A stretch of 64,000 bases of DNA from Rhizophagus clarus (lineage: Eukaryota; Glomeromycota; Glomeromycetes; Glomerales; Glomeraceae): assembly GCA_015698045.1 (NCBI GenBank), contig BLAL01000182.1:930001-994000 (forward strand), given 5' to 3'. Made by a program: the position numbers and the translations under genes. The notes under the pieces are model-generated. The model worked only from the letters and a program-made list of their open reading frames with translations, was not told the origin of the DNA and made no database searches. Shown here piece after piece: positions 50,657 to 61,267 of this stretch (its first letter is position 1; every line of letters begins with the position of its first letter).

Positions 50657-51373
50657 TTATTGAAAGCAGAGTTTGCATAAATGATAGATATATAAATTTT
50701 GGTTGTAAGTTAAGTGAGAATTGCAGAAATCACATAACTTGTTTTGAAACAAAGATGCATCGTTAGATGCTAACGGAACGAAAGAGTTGTCGTTATAATC
50801 ATTGATGTCCGAAAGTGTAGCAAACCAATCGGTGTCAAAATCATCCAAATTATTATTTACGTCAATGTGGTCAATTTCATTTGAGGCAAAATTATCGTTA
50901 TTAATAATTTGCGGAGAATCAGTCCGAATAATATCATCTTTGTTCTCTTCTCCACTGCTAGATTTGTTATTACTAGGGTTATACAAACGAATTTGGATTT
51001 GAGGAGAAATTATTTTATGAAGCTTTTTTGCTTCGTCAGCGAGATTCTTATAATAATCTTTAACGTACTCGGACTGAACACTCCAAGAATTTGCTATTGA
51101 TTGGGACAACTCCTTTTGTTTCAAATTACTAATATTATCGATATTTTGACCTTTAATATATTCAATACACTCTTTACGATATAATAAGAACGAATTGATG
51201 GTACGTTTTTGTATATCTGATGTATTTTTAGATTTGCGACGATGAGGTTTAGTTTTCAGAATTTGATTTAGATTCAGATGTGCCGGGGGAAAAGGAACGT
51301 TATTCAAAAGTTCGAGTATCTCGTTCTTGATGATAGTTGATGACGAGGTATTATCACCTTTAGAAGAAGACAT
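50657..51373 (-). CDS. HMG-box (MATA-HMG type) protein with C-terminal Cys pairs (238 aa)
   Basis: Intronless. I choose the ATG at 51373 (MSSSKGDN); the frame is open further upstream but that part looks like leader. Residues about 56-122 form an HMG box of the sequence-specific (MATA) class, with KRTINSFLLYRKE at the start, ELSQSIANSW in helix 2 and VKDYYKNLADEAKKLH in helix 3. This class binds and bends DNA; fungal mating-type and sex-related regulators belong here, and Rhizophagus carries many copies, most of which are not mating-type genes. The C-terminus has two Cys pairs (CDFC and CKLC) that could bind one zinc ion, an unusual addition. No homeodomain genes are nearby, so this is not the proposed MAT locus. 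Confidence 0.9.
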   Translation of the reverse strand: MSSSKGDNTSSSTIIKNEILELLNNVPFPPAHLNLNQILKTKPHRRKSKNTSDIQKRTINSFLLYRKECIEYIKGQNIDNISNLKQKELSQSIANSWSVQSEYVKDYYKNLADEAKKLHKIISPQIQIRLYNPSNNKSSSGEENKDDIIRTDSPQIINNDNFASNEIDHIDVNNNLDDFDTDWFATLSDINDYNDNSFVPLASNDASLFQNKLCDFCNSHLTYNQNLYIYHLCKLCFQ

Positions 51374-52957
51374 TGAAGTATTTTGTTTTAACACGAATTT
51401 AACAAACAAATAAAAAATATAAAAAACAAGATGAATAAAATAAATAAAATAAATGTTTTAAAATTTTTTGATTCAGATATTTGATCAATAAAAGTCTTTC
51501 GCATTTCTCGATTCAGGATCAGAAAACTTCATAAGATATTTATATTTAAAAAACCACATGGATTTGAATTTCTAAAAATATTTTTCAAAGGAGTTGATGC
51601 CATATTTCGCCAAGAAAGTTCGTAACTTTACGTAATATGTAAGAGTAGTTTAATTTTTCTTTTTCTTTTTCTTTTTAATTGAAAATCAAAAAGAAAATCA
51701 GATAATAATTATTATGCGTATATATCACTTAAAGAGATGCGTAGTTCAATAATAATCGGCCGCGTTGTTCAATTGTCCAATTTATAAAAGAAAACCTGAA
51801 ATTTCGTATCACTTAAAAACTTAAGTTCTCGATCTTTCTTATTTATTATTATGACTTCTTTTAAATAAAAGTTTGACAAACCGAATTGCATTAAAAGTAT
51901 TCACATTTCAAGAATTGTAGATCAAAATAAATATGTTTCTTTGAATGTTAACCAAAATGGAATCACAAATCTAGCCGTTTTTTAGTCATTGACATAAGTG
52001 ATGGAAAATGTGTCATAATGAAAATATCACGCGGTAGGGTTTAACTTGTAAAATAACTTATTCTAAAAAAGTAATTTAACAAAGGCATTTAATAAAACGC
52101 GATATTAAAGACCACGTGTTACAGTGTGTTACGATTTATCGAAGATCCTGGAATTTGGAATTAAAAACGCGTGTGCCACTGTGCCACTGTTATCCGCTGA
52201 TCAACTAAATTTAGAAACTTTAATTAAAAAAATTTGTCACTTCTCGGATTACATTGAGCTCTTGCTTTTTAAATTCCCCTTGAAATCCCAGTAAAGAACT
52301 GATTCGGGTCATGATTATAAATAATAAATAACTTAATTATGCAAATAATAATCAATAGTTCCGATTGTAAATCAGTTTAAAAAAACACAGCCTATTAACG
52401 GTTACATTCAAATTTAAGCTGATATATATATAGTTATATTCATGCTTAATAAAACCATTTTTTACAATGTTTGATTGAATTCGTTTTCCGCAGGCGCAGA
52501 GTAAATCAAAATTTTATTTTCTCTTTACTTCAAATCCAAATAAGGTTGTGGCGTTTTATAATCATAAATAAAAATTGTTTTCAATGATGATATATTCTTT
52601 CATTATAAATAATTTCTATTTTTCATTATACTTTTTCTCCCTTACAAACAGCGGTTAAATAATACAGTATAGATCAAACTTGCATAAAACATAATAACAA
52701 TCGATATTTTCTTTCATTTTTTCTTATTATTAAGGTTATCTTGTTTATGAATGTTTGTTATACATAACTGGTATTCTTTTTGAAAAAAAGTGATTGAGCG
52801 TAAAATAAGTTGATCAGATGCAGTACATTTTAAGCAAGATTAATAAAATAAAATTTATTCTTCGAATTCCACGTGATTCATGTTACACGAATTTTCGTAG
52901 TTGTGATGCACATTCATGATTGATTAAAAAAAAAAAATTTTTAATGATTGTTATTTT
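51374..52957. other. intergenic region upstream of the HMG gene
   Basis: About 1.6 kb with no supported gene. A C/T-rich run (TTTTTCTTTTTCTTTTT) lies near 51,657-51,677. Composition is moderately AT-rich, as expected of a regulatory region. Confidence 0.55.
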
Positions 52958-53028
52958 TCCGCATCGGGGAATCGAACCCCGGCCGTCGCGGTGAAAGCGC
53001 GAAATCCTAACCACTGGACCAATGCGGA
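52958..53028 (-). tRNA. tRNA-Glu(TTC): tRNA-Glu, anticodon TTC
   Basis: Read on the minus strand, 71 nt fold as a cloverleaf: acceptor stem TCCGCAT pairs with ATGCGGA, D arm contains AGTGGTTA (A box GGTCCAGTGGTTA), anticodon stem TCGCG/CGCGA encloses CTTTCAC with anticodon TTC, and T arm CGGGG-TTCGATT-CCCCG holds the B box GGTTCGATTCC. No intron; CCA is not encoded, as in eukaryotes. A run of T follows about 20 nt downstream on the minus strand and can act as Pol III terminator. Confidence 0.97.
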
Positions 53029-53923
53029 TATTGATATAATGTTTTAAATGAAAATAATTATATGTCTATAACCAATTTTTTCAACAATGCAAAATAGTAA
53101 ATTAATATTAGATAATTTATTACGTGAAATTATGTGGCGTGGGCGTTTATTTCCCCCACTTATCATATATATATATATAATTATTTAATGTTGTACCTAA
53201 TTAAATAACACCCTATTAGGCGGTCAATTTCGGTCCTTGACCGATAAAATTAAAATAACTCTATTTTTTTTTTGGAATAGCAAATGAATGCAATGTGTCC
53301 GATAGGAAAAAATGACCAGTTTATTTTTAAATCGAATGTTCTATAATTATTAAAGTTTTAGAAAGTTTCATTGCCGGAAAGTGAACAATAACACTATAGC
53401 AATTTCCAGCAATTTCCTATTCAAATGTGGCAAATATTGTATTACTTTTTATTAGTAATTATATATATTAAAAATCCTCTCCGAAAAAAAATTTTTTATT
53501 TATAGCCTGCCAATTCAATTAAGGAAACGGAATCGTAAACATTAGTGGATATGCCATTCCGTCTTGTATATATATATATATATATATATATTGAAGTCCT
53601 AGCACAATCATCAGCATCTTTTTTTTCTATAAATTCATTTTAAAATCCATTACGTAATTAACTGGTACTTATTAAATACTTACTGAAACGTAAAACAGTT
53701 AAATTAAGTTCATATACGTTACTATCTCAAAATAAATCAATATATGTATATATATTTGAAAAGACTATATTATTAAAATGGAAAGAGAAATAATGAATAA
53801 ACGAAAAACGGGTAAAGCTTATACCTTTAATTTCGGTTTGGTGTAACTTTACACGAATTTTTTTCGAATTGTTTCCGAAATCGAAATAGAGTGTAGAGTG
53901 TGGTTCATACCATCCCGAAGAAT
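53029..53923. other. intergenic region between tRNA-Glu and coiled-coil gene
   Basis: About 0.9 kb, AT-rich, with (TA)n runs near 53,167 and 53,570. No gene is supported. Confidence 0.6.
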
Positions 53924-54280
53924 ATGAATACAGCCAAACAATCGCACCATACAATTGAGTATTATAAATCAGAAGTTGTTAAAAAAGATGAAATAATTGA
54001 AAAATTATTTGAAGAAGTTGATGATTTAAAAGACAATCAACTAGAACATAATAAAGTTATTGAAAAATTAACACAAGACAATCATAAAAAGGACCAAGAA
54101 ATTGAATCATTGAAAACTTCTTATACCGAGGCTTTAGACAAAATTAATTCTTTAAAGAAATTATTACAAGACATGCAAAGTAAAGAGAATAGTTGGAAGA
54201 AAAGAGAAAAAGATTGGATAAAACAACGAGACAAGTTAGCAGAACTTCGTTCTCATTTTTCTCGTTTAGAAAATCTTTAG
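53924..54280 (+). CDS. short coiled-coil protein (118 aa)
   Basis: Intronless frame starting at the ATG at 53924. Nearly the entire protein is a heptad-patterned, Lys/Glu-rich helix (for example IIEKLFEEVDDLKDNQLEHN), with no membrane segment and no Cys. I do not recognise the family; many small scaffold, kinetochore and tethering subunits look like this. The frame is open a few codons upstream without another ATG. It converges with the UCH gene, stop codons 224 bp apart. Coding status is supported by length in AT-rich DNA and amino-acid composition rather than by homology. Confidence 0.7.
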   Translation: MNTAKQSHHTIEYYKSEVVKKDEIIEKLFEEVDDLKDNQLEHNKVIEKLTQDNHKKDQEIESLKTSYTEALDKINSLKKLLQDMQSKENSWKKREKDWIKQRDKLAELRSHFSRLENL

Positions 54281-54504
54281 AGAAATCTTTGTAATAACGA
54301 TAACGATTATTTATATATTTGTAATAATTATTTAGATTTAGAATTTCAATAATATCGATAATATTTTTCATAACTTAAATTTAGTCTTCAATAATAATAA
54401 TATTGACATATGTTTATTTATATTTCAAGTAAATTACATTTCATAAGATATAATAAACCATTTATTTGATATGATCAAATAAGATTATTTATTACATCAA
54501 CTTA

Positions 54505-55699
54505 TTATTGATTAGATGCGAGTGCAATAACCGTAAATTGAATTTTATCAGGATCTCTTTGCATAAACTTTTTAATGATTTTAGCCGAATCCTATTTGGA
54601 TCAAAAAAAAAAAAAAAAATTATTATTATAGGCAATACACATAACAGTAATATAAAATTTTTATCAACCTTCAATAAATCAGTGCATTTTCCGTGATTAA
54701 TAGGAAATGGTTTTCTTCCGTCTAATTCATAAAGAGAACCTTCCTTTTCGATAAATGCGGCGAAATGTGAATCCACATCTTCGTCTGATCTTGGTGCCTT
54801 TAAATAAATAATTAATTTACATGATTAATACAAAAAACGAATTGAAATCAATGATTTATAAACTTACTTTCGTTTGTCCCGATGATGCAGAAGCTTGATG
54901 AGCTTCTGCCAATTCCTCATCTTCTTCAAGAACCTTAGCGCGTTCTTCAGGTGTTAAATTCTTTGTTTTATCTAATAAATTCTTAAGTGGACCGTCTTCA
55001 ATCAAAAGACACGCGTCATTATATTATTAACGTGCTTATCATAAATTAAGTCATTTTTACTAAATTCAATGAAGCGTTAGTAATACTAATGTTTCTAAAT
55101 TAGAGAATACTTACCAATTTTAATTACATCCGTATTGCTGGCTAGTGAATGCAACAATCCAATGGTACCACATGCGTTAGGTATCGTTTGTTTAAAAAAC
55201 ACTACATTCGGAGAAACTTCTTGCCCTTTTTCTTTAATTTGATTCACTTCCTCTTTATAATCTCTCTCGTAGTTTTCGGTTATGGGAAAAAGAAGAACAA
55301 CTGCTTTGACGGGTTGAGGGATCATTAACAAAAGTTCATCATCAAGACCTATAATAAAGAATAGATTAAAATAAATTTAAAAACTTGAGCGTTGCTAATG
55401 CAAAAAGTCAAATACTTGCCCCAAACGTCAGTATATGCCCAATCTTTAGATACCCCTAATTTGTGAACATACTATCAAAATGAAATAAAATATTTATAAG
55501 TATATATAAATATCTATTTTTGGTGAAGACAACAAAGAACCTACGTCGTTCATAACCTAAAAAACAAAAATTGAAGTTTTTTTTTTTAGTAACAAGCAAA
55601 AAAAAACATATGCATATAATAATGATAAACAAAGTAAAAGTTATTAACCTGAGGGTTCGATTCCAATGGGAGCCATTTTGATTTCTTTTCGGTTGACAT
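54505..55699 (-). CDS. YUH1: ubiquitin C-terminal hydrolase, UCH-L3/Yuh1 type (230 aa, 7 exons)
   Basis: Exons: 55699-55649, 55556-55545, 55471-55420, 55348-55115, 54995-54868, 54797-54669, 54591-54505. It removes small adducts from the C-terminus of ubiquitin or Nedd8. Catalytic residues are all present: Gln92 and Cys98 in [16 protein letters not shown], His170 in DSHFAAF, Asp185 in [14 protein letters not shown]. Total length equals human UCH-L3 and residue spacing agrees to within a few positions. The flexible active-site crossover loop is the acidic segment before GQTKAPRSDE. Two oddities support the model rather than weaken it: exon 2 is a 12-nt microexon (four residues), and the intron after exon 3 uses a GC donor (GCAAGT), without which Trp-Gly-Leu is not restored. 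Confidence 0.95.
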
Positions 55700-56252
55700 T
55701 GTGTTTGATTTCGAACTTTTGGGCTTGTAAAGGATATATATTATTTCTTTCGCGGTTATATAGTGAGATTTCTAGTCATGTGATTATGTTATTTACGTAA
55801 CCATTTAAAAAAAATACGTACGCAGCTCCGCGAATCCCGATACGTAAATTACGTAAACATTATCGAATTACGCAAATATTAAATATTCCGAATTACAGTA
55901 TATTTAAGGACTAATAACTCCAGGTACACATATCATTAGATTCTTCTGGATCGTGAAACGAATATAATGACTGAATTTTGATCACTAGATGGATAGCTAT
56001 AATTAATAATTAACTTCGCCAAAAAATTGTGCTGGTTTTAACGTTCATAAATTATTTACGTAATTTCTATACATGTGATATCAAATTTTGTACGACAAAA
56101 AAAATTTTCAGATTATCTTCGTACGTAGTTAATCAACTGAAATAAAATTTAAACGAAAGAATATCTTCCTTTCCTTACGTTTAGAATACAATCCTATAAC
56201 GTTTTTTTAATGAATGAAATGCAACCTTCATTCATGATAATTTAACTTTAAT
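55700..56252. promoter_or_regulatory. promoter region between divergent UCH and small membrane-protein genes
   Basis: 553 bp between start codons. Several copies of TACGTAA/TTACGTAA-like sequence occur (near 55,792, 55,819, 55,846-55,855, 56,053), more than I notice elsewhere in the window, and could be a factor-binding site. Confidence 0.4.
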
Positions 56253-56507
56253 ATGCGTCCAATAGTAATTGCAAGATTAACAGCAGCACAAAAATCAAAA
56301 GTTACGTTTACCTTATTCTCAAGTGTTGCTTTGTTTGCAGTATTTACGGTTGCAGCTCCAGCTATTTTACCTTGTCCAGCATTTGATGAAACTCAACGTA
56401 AAGCATTATTAGAACAACGTCGTAAATCTAAATTAATTGAAAGAAAAGATGTCGTGATTGAACCTAGAAAACATAATCAACAATATCAAAAGAAAGTTGA
56501 GAGTTAA
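56253..56507 (+). CDS. small single-pass membrane protein (84 aa), unknown
   Basis: Intronless. A basic N-terminus (MRPIVIARLTAAQKSK) is followed by one hydrophobic helix (about residues 18-38), a PCPAF motif with a single Cys, and a long basic, Arg/Lys/Gln-rich tail. That layout is common among small fungal mitochondrial inner-membrane or assembly proteins, but I cannot name the family. Codon use and a clear ATG in a good A-rich context support a real gene. It converges with SDHAF1. Confidence 0.75.
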   Translation: MRPIVIARLTAAQKSKVTFTLFSSVALFAVFTVAAPAILPCPAFDETQRKALLEQRRKSKLIERKDVVIEPRKHNQQYQKKVES

Positions 56508-57046
56508 CATTTGAAGTGATGTATATAGAGTGAGTTGAATTTGGAGAGATGATTAATTTATAATCGGGGAGATTGTATAAGAATTTATTTTGGTAATATA
56601 ACATGTCATGTATATTATATTTCTCTTTATATATTTGTTTTGGTGGCGATTTTATGTTTAGAAGAAAGATCATTTAGTGCTAACTGTAACCTTGTTTCGT
56701 TCAACATATGTTTACATTTAGTATTTAAATATTAATTTTTTTTTTCATTACGATAAAAATATTATAAACATTCTAACGAAAATTTTTTGTTTAATGCTTA
56801 TTTGCTGAATTTATTTATAAATTACAATTAAGAATTAAGAATTAAGGAAATTAAAAGAATTAAAGAACAAAATAGTGTTTTAATATATTTAAATAGTAAT
56901 GGTTCGTAAATTTACCCAGGATATACTTTTAATTTTTAGAAAAATATCCTCTTTCCTTATTATTATTGTGAAATTTTAACTTTTCTTATTATTATTATGC
57001 CATTTTAACACACACACACACACACACATATATATTTACGTCTCAC
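56508..57046. other. convergent 3' intergenic region with a CA microsatellite
   Basis: 539 bp, AT-rich, no supported gene. A (CA)n run occupies 57009-57027, ahead of the 3' end of SDHAF1. Confidence 0.65.
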
Positions 57047-57366
57047 TTATGAGTTGATAATATCTTTAATGTTATCGTTTTCATAAACTTCTAATTGTCT
57101 TTTACCTCTTCTCAGCATATATTCTATAGCATTATGATCTCTTGGCGATAGATCATGTTGACGAAATTGTGTTCTAACAAATTGTTGAAATCTATTTCGC
57201 GTTTCCTTGTTAAATAAGAGTAAGGATTAATATTTTAAGAAATTAAATCGAATTAAACTTCATGAAAGTTGAAAATTACAATAGGCTTTTTTCGTACGGC
57301 TTTACAACATTTTCGATAAAAATTTATTACTTCAGTTTGTAAACCTGAACGGCGTATTTGTGACAT
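57047..57366 (-). CDS. SDH6: succinate dehydrogenase assembly factor 1, LYR protein (81 aa, 2 exons)
   Basis: Exons: 57366-57280 and 57205-57047, intron GTAATT to AACAAG, phase 0. It helps insert Fe-S clusters into the SDHB subunit of complex II in the mitochondrial matrix. The LYR-type motif is FYRKC at 16-20 (Phe in place of Leu), followed by the basic stretch KKPIETRNRFQQFVR and FRQHDLSPRD. The C-terminal IEYMLRRGKRQLEVYE matches the SDHAF1 signature that human SDHAF1 shows as IEYLYRRGRRQLQ. Length fits the family. Both exons are short, so simple frame searches miss it. Confidence 0.9.
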
Positions 57367-57453
57367 TTGTTTCAAAAAGAAAAAACAAAATTTCTCTTTA
57401 ATAAAATCTATGAAAAATCAACTATGATCGTCCCCATCAAATTCCTATTCTTT

Positions 57454-57668
57454 AGGGGACGTCTAAAGCGGAGCAGATTTGACCGGAATTACGGCATTAA
57501 GAAATTACGTATGTGACAAATAATGGGAGTGACAAACAAGTTTTTACTAACCGAAAAAATTCTCTGTCCCCAGAATACTTAATAAAAATGAGAAAGTAAA
57601 GGGTGTGACACCGTGTGACAAATATTTTACTATGATCACGTGATTCTGCTCCGCTTTAGACGTCCCCT
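57454..57668. mobile_element. 215-bp MITE with perfect 24-bp terminal inverted repeats
   Basis: The left end (57454-57477) begins AGGGGACGTCTAAAGCGGAG; the right end (57645-57668) is its exact reverse complement over 24 bp. TATTCTT occurs just outside the left end and overlaps the right end, so a 7-8 bp target duplication is likely but its exact limit is ambiguous by one base. There is no coding capacity. The perfect repeats imply a young insertion. It lies between the SDHAF1 start and the Nsp1 stop. Confidence 0.85.
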
Positions 57669-57866
57669 ATTCTTAGTAGTGGGTCAGTCAATTAGACATA
57701 CGATAATGGAGAACTTTGACCATGTAATTTATTTAATTATTTCAATGTTTATATTTTTACATTACATAAATAATTATTAAAATTTTTTTTTTTTTTATTG
57801 CCAATTCTTTTCAATATTTCGTCATATTGATAGAAATGTACGAGCCCGTAATATCTATTTAATATT
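57669..57866. other. short spacer downstream of Nsp1
   Basis: With the MITE, this is all the sequence between SDHAF1 and Nsp1. AT-rich, with a T-run near 57,784-57,797. It probably holds the Nsp1 3' UTR. Confidence 0.55.
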
Positions 57867-60800
57867 TTATACAGGATTATTGGTACCATTTTGTTGTTGC
57901 TGTTGTTGTTGAGCATTTAACTCATTTTCTGCTTGAACTAGTAGCTGTTTTGCATTTTGGACGTTTTGAGTAAGTTGACTGGCCTGCGAATCTATCCATT
58001 GCAGTGATGTTAAATGCGCATTAAGTATCTTAATAACTTCGTCCATCTGAAATCAAAAATTGAATAATGTATCCATATACTTATTTCCAACATCATATAT
58101 AATAATTTATTACAAAAACGACTATGTTACTTACCGGATCCTCCTCTATTTCTTCTTCTTGATTTCCATTTAATTCATCACTAAAAGAAGGTTTTATTAT
58201 ATTTCGATTTACATCAGTAATAATGGTGGATAAAACTTGACTCATTTCGCCCAATTCTTGGTTGATTTCTTCGGCCATATCATAACTGTTTCGGAAAAAG
58301 GACATTGAATTAATAAAATAATTTAGTATAATAAATATAAAAAAAAAATTGTTTTCAAAATATACTTTTTCTCTCTCTCTTTATCTAAAGGTTTCGAACT
58401 ATCCAGTACTGGTTCTGAAAATTTCACTTCATATTCTGTTAACATCTTTTCAAGCTCGTCCTGTCGTCTTGCGATACCTTCCAGACCTGCATCTATTTCA
58501 GACTGGAGCAAATCAGCTTTTGTTGATTCTTCTTCTAATCTAACAATCTATAATAATATAAACGAAAAAAAATTTAGATCTCTATTTATAAAATTTTCAT
58601 AACATTTTTAAATTATTATTCACCCTTCCAGAATTTTCAATAATCTTTTGATCCATATCCCTTAATTGACTTGCTTGACTATGAAATTTTTTGAGGGAAG
58701 TATCTAAGTCTTTTTTCCATCTATTAATTATGGTTTCAATGTTACTGTTCTTTAACCAAGCTGAAGAAGTTGGTATGTTTTCAGTTGATGATTGTGATGT
58801 TGTTCCAACTGTAGTAGAAGATCTTGTCGGAAAACTTATGCTGCTGCTAGATGATGTTTGTAAAGTTGGCCTAAATTGAGATGACGTGGATGTTGTAGTC
58901 TGAAAGAGCCCAGTAGATGTAGACTGTGGTATAATTGAAGGAGGTTTTGTTATAGATAAAGATGGTGCTTTTGATGAAGCTTTAGATAAATTTAGTTAGT
59001 ATTATAAATAAAGAATAATATTAAAAAAAAAAAAAAAGAAATAATACATTAATTATAAATTTCTTACATGAAGACGAAGGAAAAATTGACGGTGCAATAG
59101 TAGTAGTGGTAGTTGTGCCTGAGCCAAATGCTGGAAATGGTCTAGCAATAGATGGTTGAGTAGATGGTTGAGTAGATGATAAACCAATTCTAGACGCAAG
59201 ATTTGACGGAGATGTACTAGTTGGGAGGCCAAATCCAGTTTGTAATGAGGGAGGTGTCGTACCACCTGGTCTATTTAAATTTCCAAAAGGAGATGTATTG
59301 GTCGTTTTTGGACTACTGCCTAGACCGCCAAAACCAAAACCTGTGGCTGAAGCAGGTGCAGAAGTAGTTGTAATATTTCCAATAGGACCTAAACCTGCTC
59401 CAGAAATTGTTGATGCGGTGGCACTACCTTGACGGAAACCTCCAAGTAATGGGGATCCGGCAGATGCTGTTTGATTTGTAGCTCCGAAAGATCCAAATGC
59501 TGATGGTTTATTAGAAGTGGCAGAACCACCAAAACCACCAAAAGGTAATTGAGTAGTAGTGGTAGCAGCACCAAATGGTTGAGGTTGAGTTGAAACTGCA
59601 GAAGTAGAAGGTTGATTCATGAAACTAGCAAGTCCCGACTGAGTCGTCGTTGTAGTGGATGATGTGCCTCCAAGAGCAGCAAATCCGGGTTTAGTCGCAG
59701 TTCCAGTAGTTGATGAGTTTACGAAACTACCGAATCCTGATTGAGTCGCTGTTGTCGATGCTGTGGGTGGTTGGTTTCCGAAACCAAATCCAGATTTAGT
59801 TGCCGTTGTAGTAGCTGATGGATTTGCGAAACTACCAAATCCTGTTTGAGTCGCTGTTGTCGATGCTGTGGATGGTTGGTTTCCGAAACCAAATCCAGAT
59901 TTAGTTGCGTTTGTAGTAGCTGATGGGTTTGCGAAACTACCAAATCCTGATTGAGTCGTTGTTGTCGATGCTGTGGATGGTTGGTTTCCGAAACCAAACC
60001 CTGATTGGGTGGCCGTCGTTGTTGTTGTTGTGGACGATAGGCTTCCGAAACCACTAAACGGTTGAGTGGTTGCTGTTGTGGATGATGATGAGTTTCCGAA
60101 ACCACTAAATCCTGGTCCTGGTTGAGTTGTTGTTGCAGTGGATGATTGTGGTGCGGTTCCAAAACCAACAAACCCTGATCCTGATTGAGTGGTTGTTGTG
60201 ATGGATGGTGTTGTTCCGAAGCTAGTAAATCCTGATGGTGTTGTTCCGGTAGATGATGCTGTATTTGTCCCCCCGAATCCAAATAATTTAGTCGAGCTTT
60301 GAGTATTGGTAACAGGACCGAACGGTTGAGCTTGAGTTGATGAAGTAGAAGGTTGTGACGTAGACAAATTTGGAAAACCAAATACTGAACCAGTTCCTGC
60401 AGTTGTTGCATTCGTTTGATTTGCAGTTGTTTGATTTGCAGTTCCAAAAGTTATTGGTTTAGGCCCTCCAAACGTTGCTGTAACACCACCAAAAAAGGTT
60501 CTACTGTTATTATTACTATTAAAACTGCCGAAGGATGATAGACCTCCTACATTATCCTTTTTATCACTAGAAGAACCAGTCACATTTGTGGTCGCACCTC
60601 CAGTCGTGGATTCAGTTGATTTATTATTATTAAATGAGGGAAATCCTTGTGTGGCTGAAATTGGAGCACCAAACGCAGATTTCGTAGTTGCAGTAGTTGT
60701 CGTCTGCGTCTGAGAGGGAATATTGAAAGGATTTTGTGAATTAGAAGGAAGACTTGGAAACGAAGAACTTGTTGTCGAGGTAGCGGAAGAACCTCCAATA

Positions 60801-61042
60801 GTAGCATTTGTTGTTGAATCATTTGTTGGCAACGTTGTTGATCTTGCACCTGCAATGCTTTGAGTGCCCGTTGATGTAGACTGATCGCTACCTTGCGTTG
60901 TTGTTGGAGTTGGCTTATTATCATTTGAACTTTCTGTTATTAAGTAAAATTACATTTTTAATGACACGTCAAAAACATGAAGAGAGAGAAGAAAGAGAAG
61001 AAAGAAGAAAGAGATAAAAAAAAATTATAAAGACATACCCAT
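57867..61042 (-). CDS. NSP1: FG nucleoporin Nsp1/Nup62 (912 aa, 6 exons)
   Basis: Exons: 61042-61039, 60933-59068, 58979-58624, 58547-58366, 58285-58135, 58046-57867. Nsp1 is a central-channel nucleoporin; its FG repeats bind transport receptors and its coiled coils join the Nup57-Nup49 and Nup82 complexes. Residues 2 to about 620 are a Ser/Thr/Gly-rich domain full of FG and GFG repeats, some in 35-residue tandem copies. From about 700 the conserved Nsp1 domain follows: ETIINRWKKDLDTSLKKFHS, then coiled coils to a polyGln run before the C-terminus NGTNNPV. The first coding exon is just ATGG; the donor GTATGT follows and the acceptor restores Glu-Ser-Ser. The divergent Mis18 start is 225 bp away. 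Confidence 0.94.
59716..60010. repeat. 105-bp tandem repeat within the Nsp1 FG region
   Basis: Near-identical blocks begin at 59716, 59821 and 59926, period 105 bp (35 residues), each encoding a GFGSFxNxS and a GFGFGNQP segment. The copies are more alike in DNA than the protein demands, which suggests recent duplication or exchange. Confidence 0.85.
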
Positions 61043-61267
61043 CGTGATAAATTTAAAATTTTTGAAATGTGAAATGTGCTGCAATAATTTTTTATATGTG
61101 TAATAAAAGCACATGATATTCACATGACAATTTATTTTTACGCGATAATAGTTAAGCGACACATCCGCGTGACATTTACACATATATAAACTTTTATCGG
61201 TTTATCTAATTTCTCCGGTCTCAATACATAATTAATTACAGCCGCTAATAACGAATTAGATTAACAA
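61043..61267. promoter_or_regulatory. bidirectional promoter region, Nsp1 / Mis18
   Basis: 225 bp separate the divergent starts of a nuclear-pore gene and a centromere gene. It contains ACGCG at 61140-61144 and CACATGA-like repeats, but nothing decisive. Confidence 0.45.

Noticed and set aside
57009..57027. CA repeat considered as a possible CRISPR-like or regulatory array.
   Set aside because: It is a plain dinucleotide microsatellite. No CRISPR array exists in the window and none is expected in a eukaryote.
59053..60924. Gln/Leu-rich frames overlapping Nsp1.
   Set aside because: Shadow frames of the FG repeat exon in another phase; the FG frame is the conserved one.
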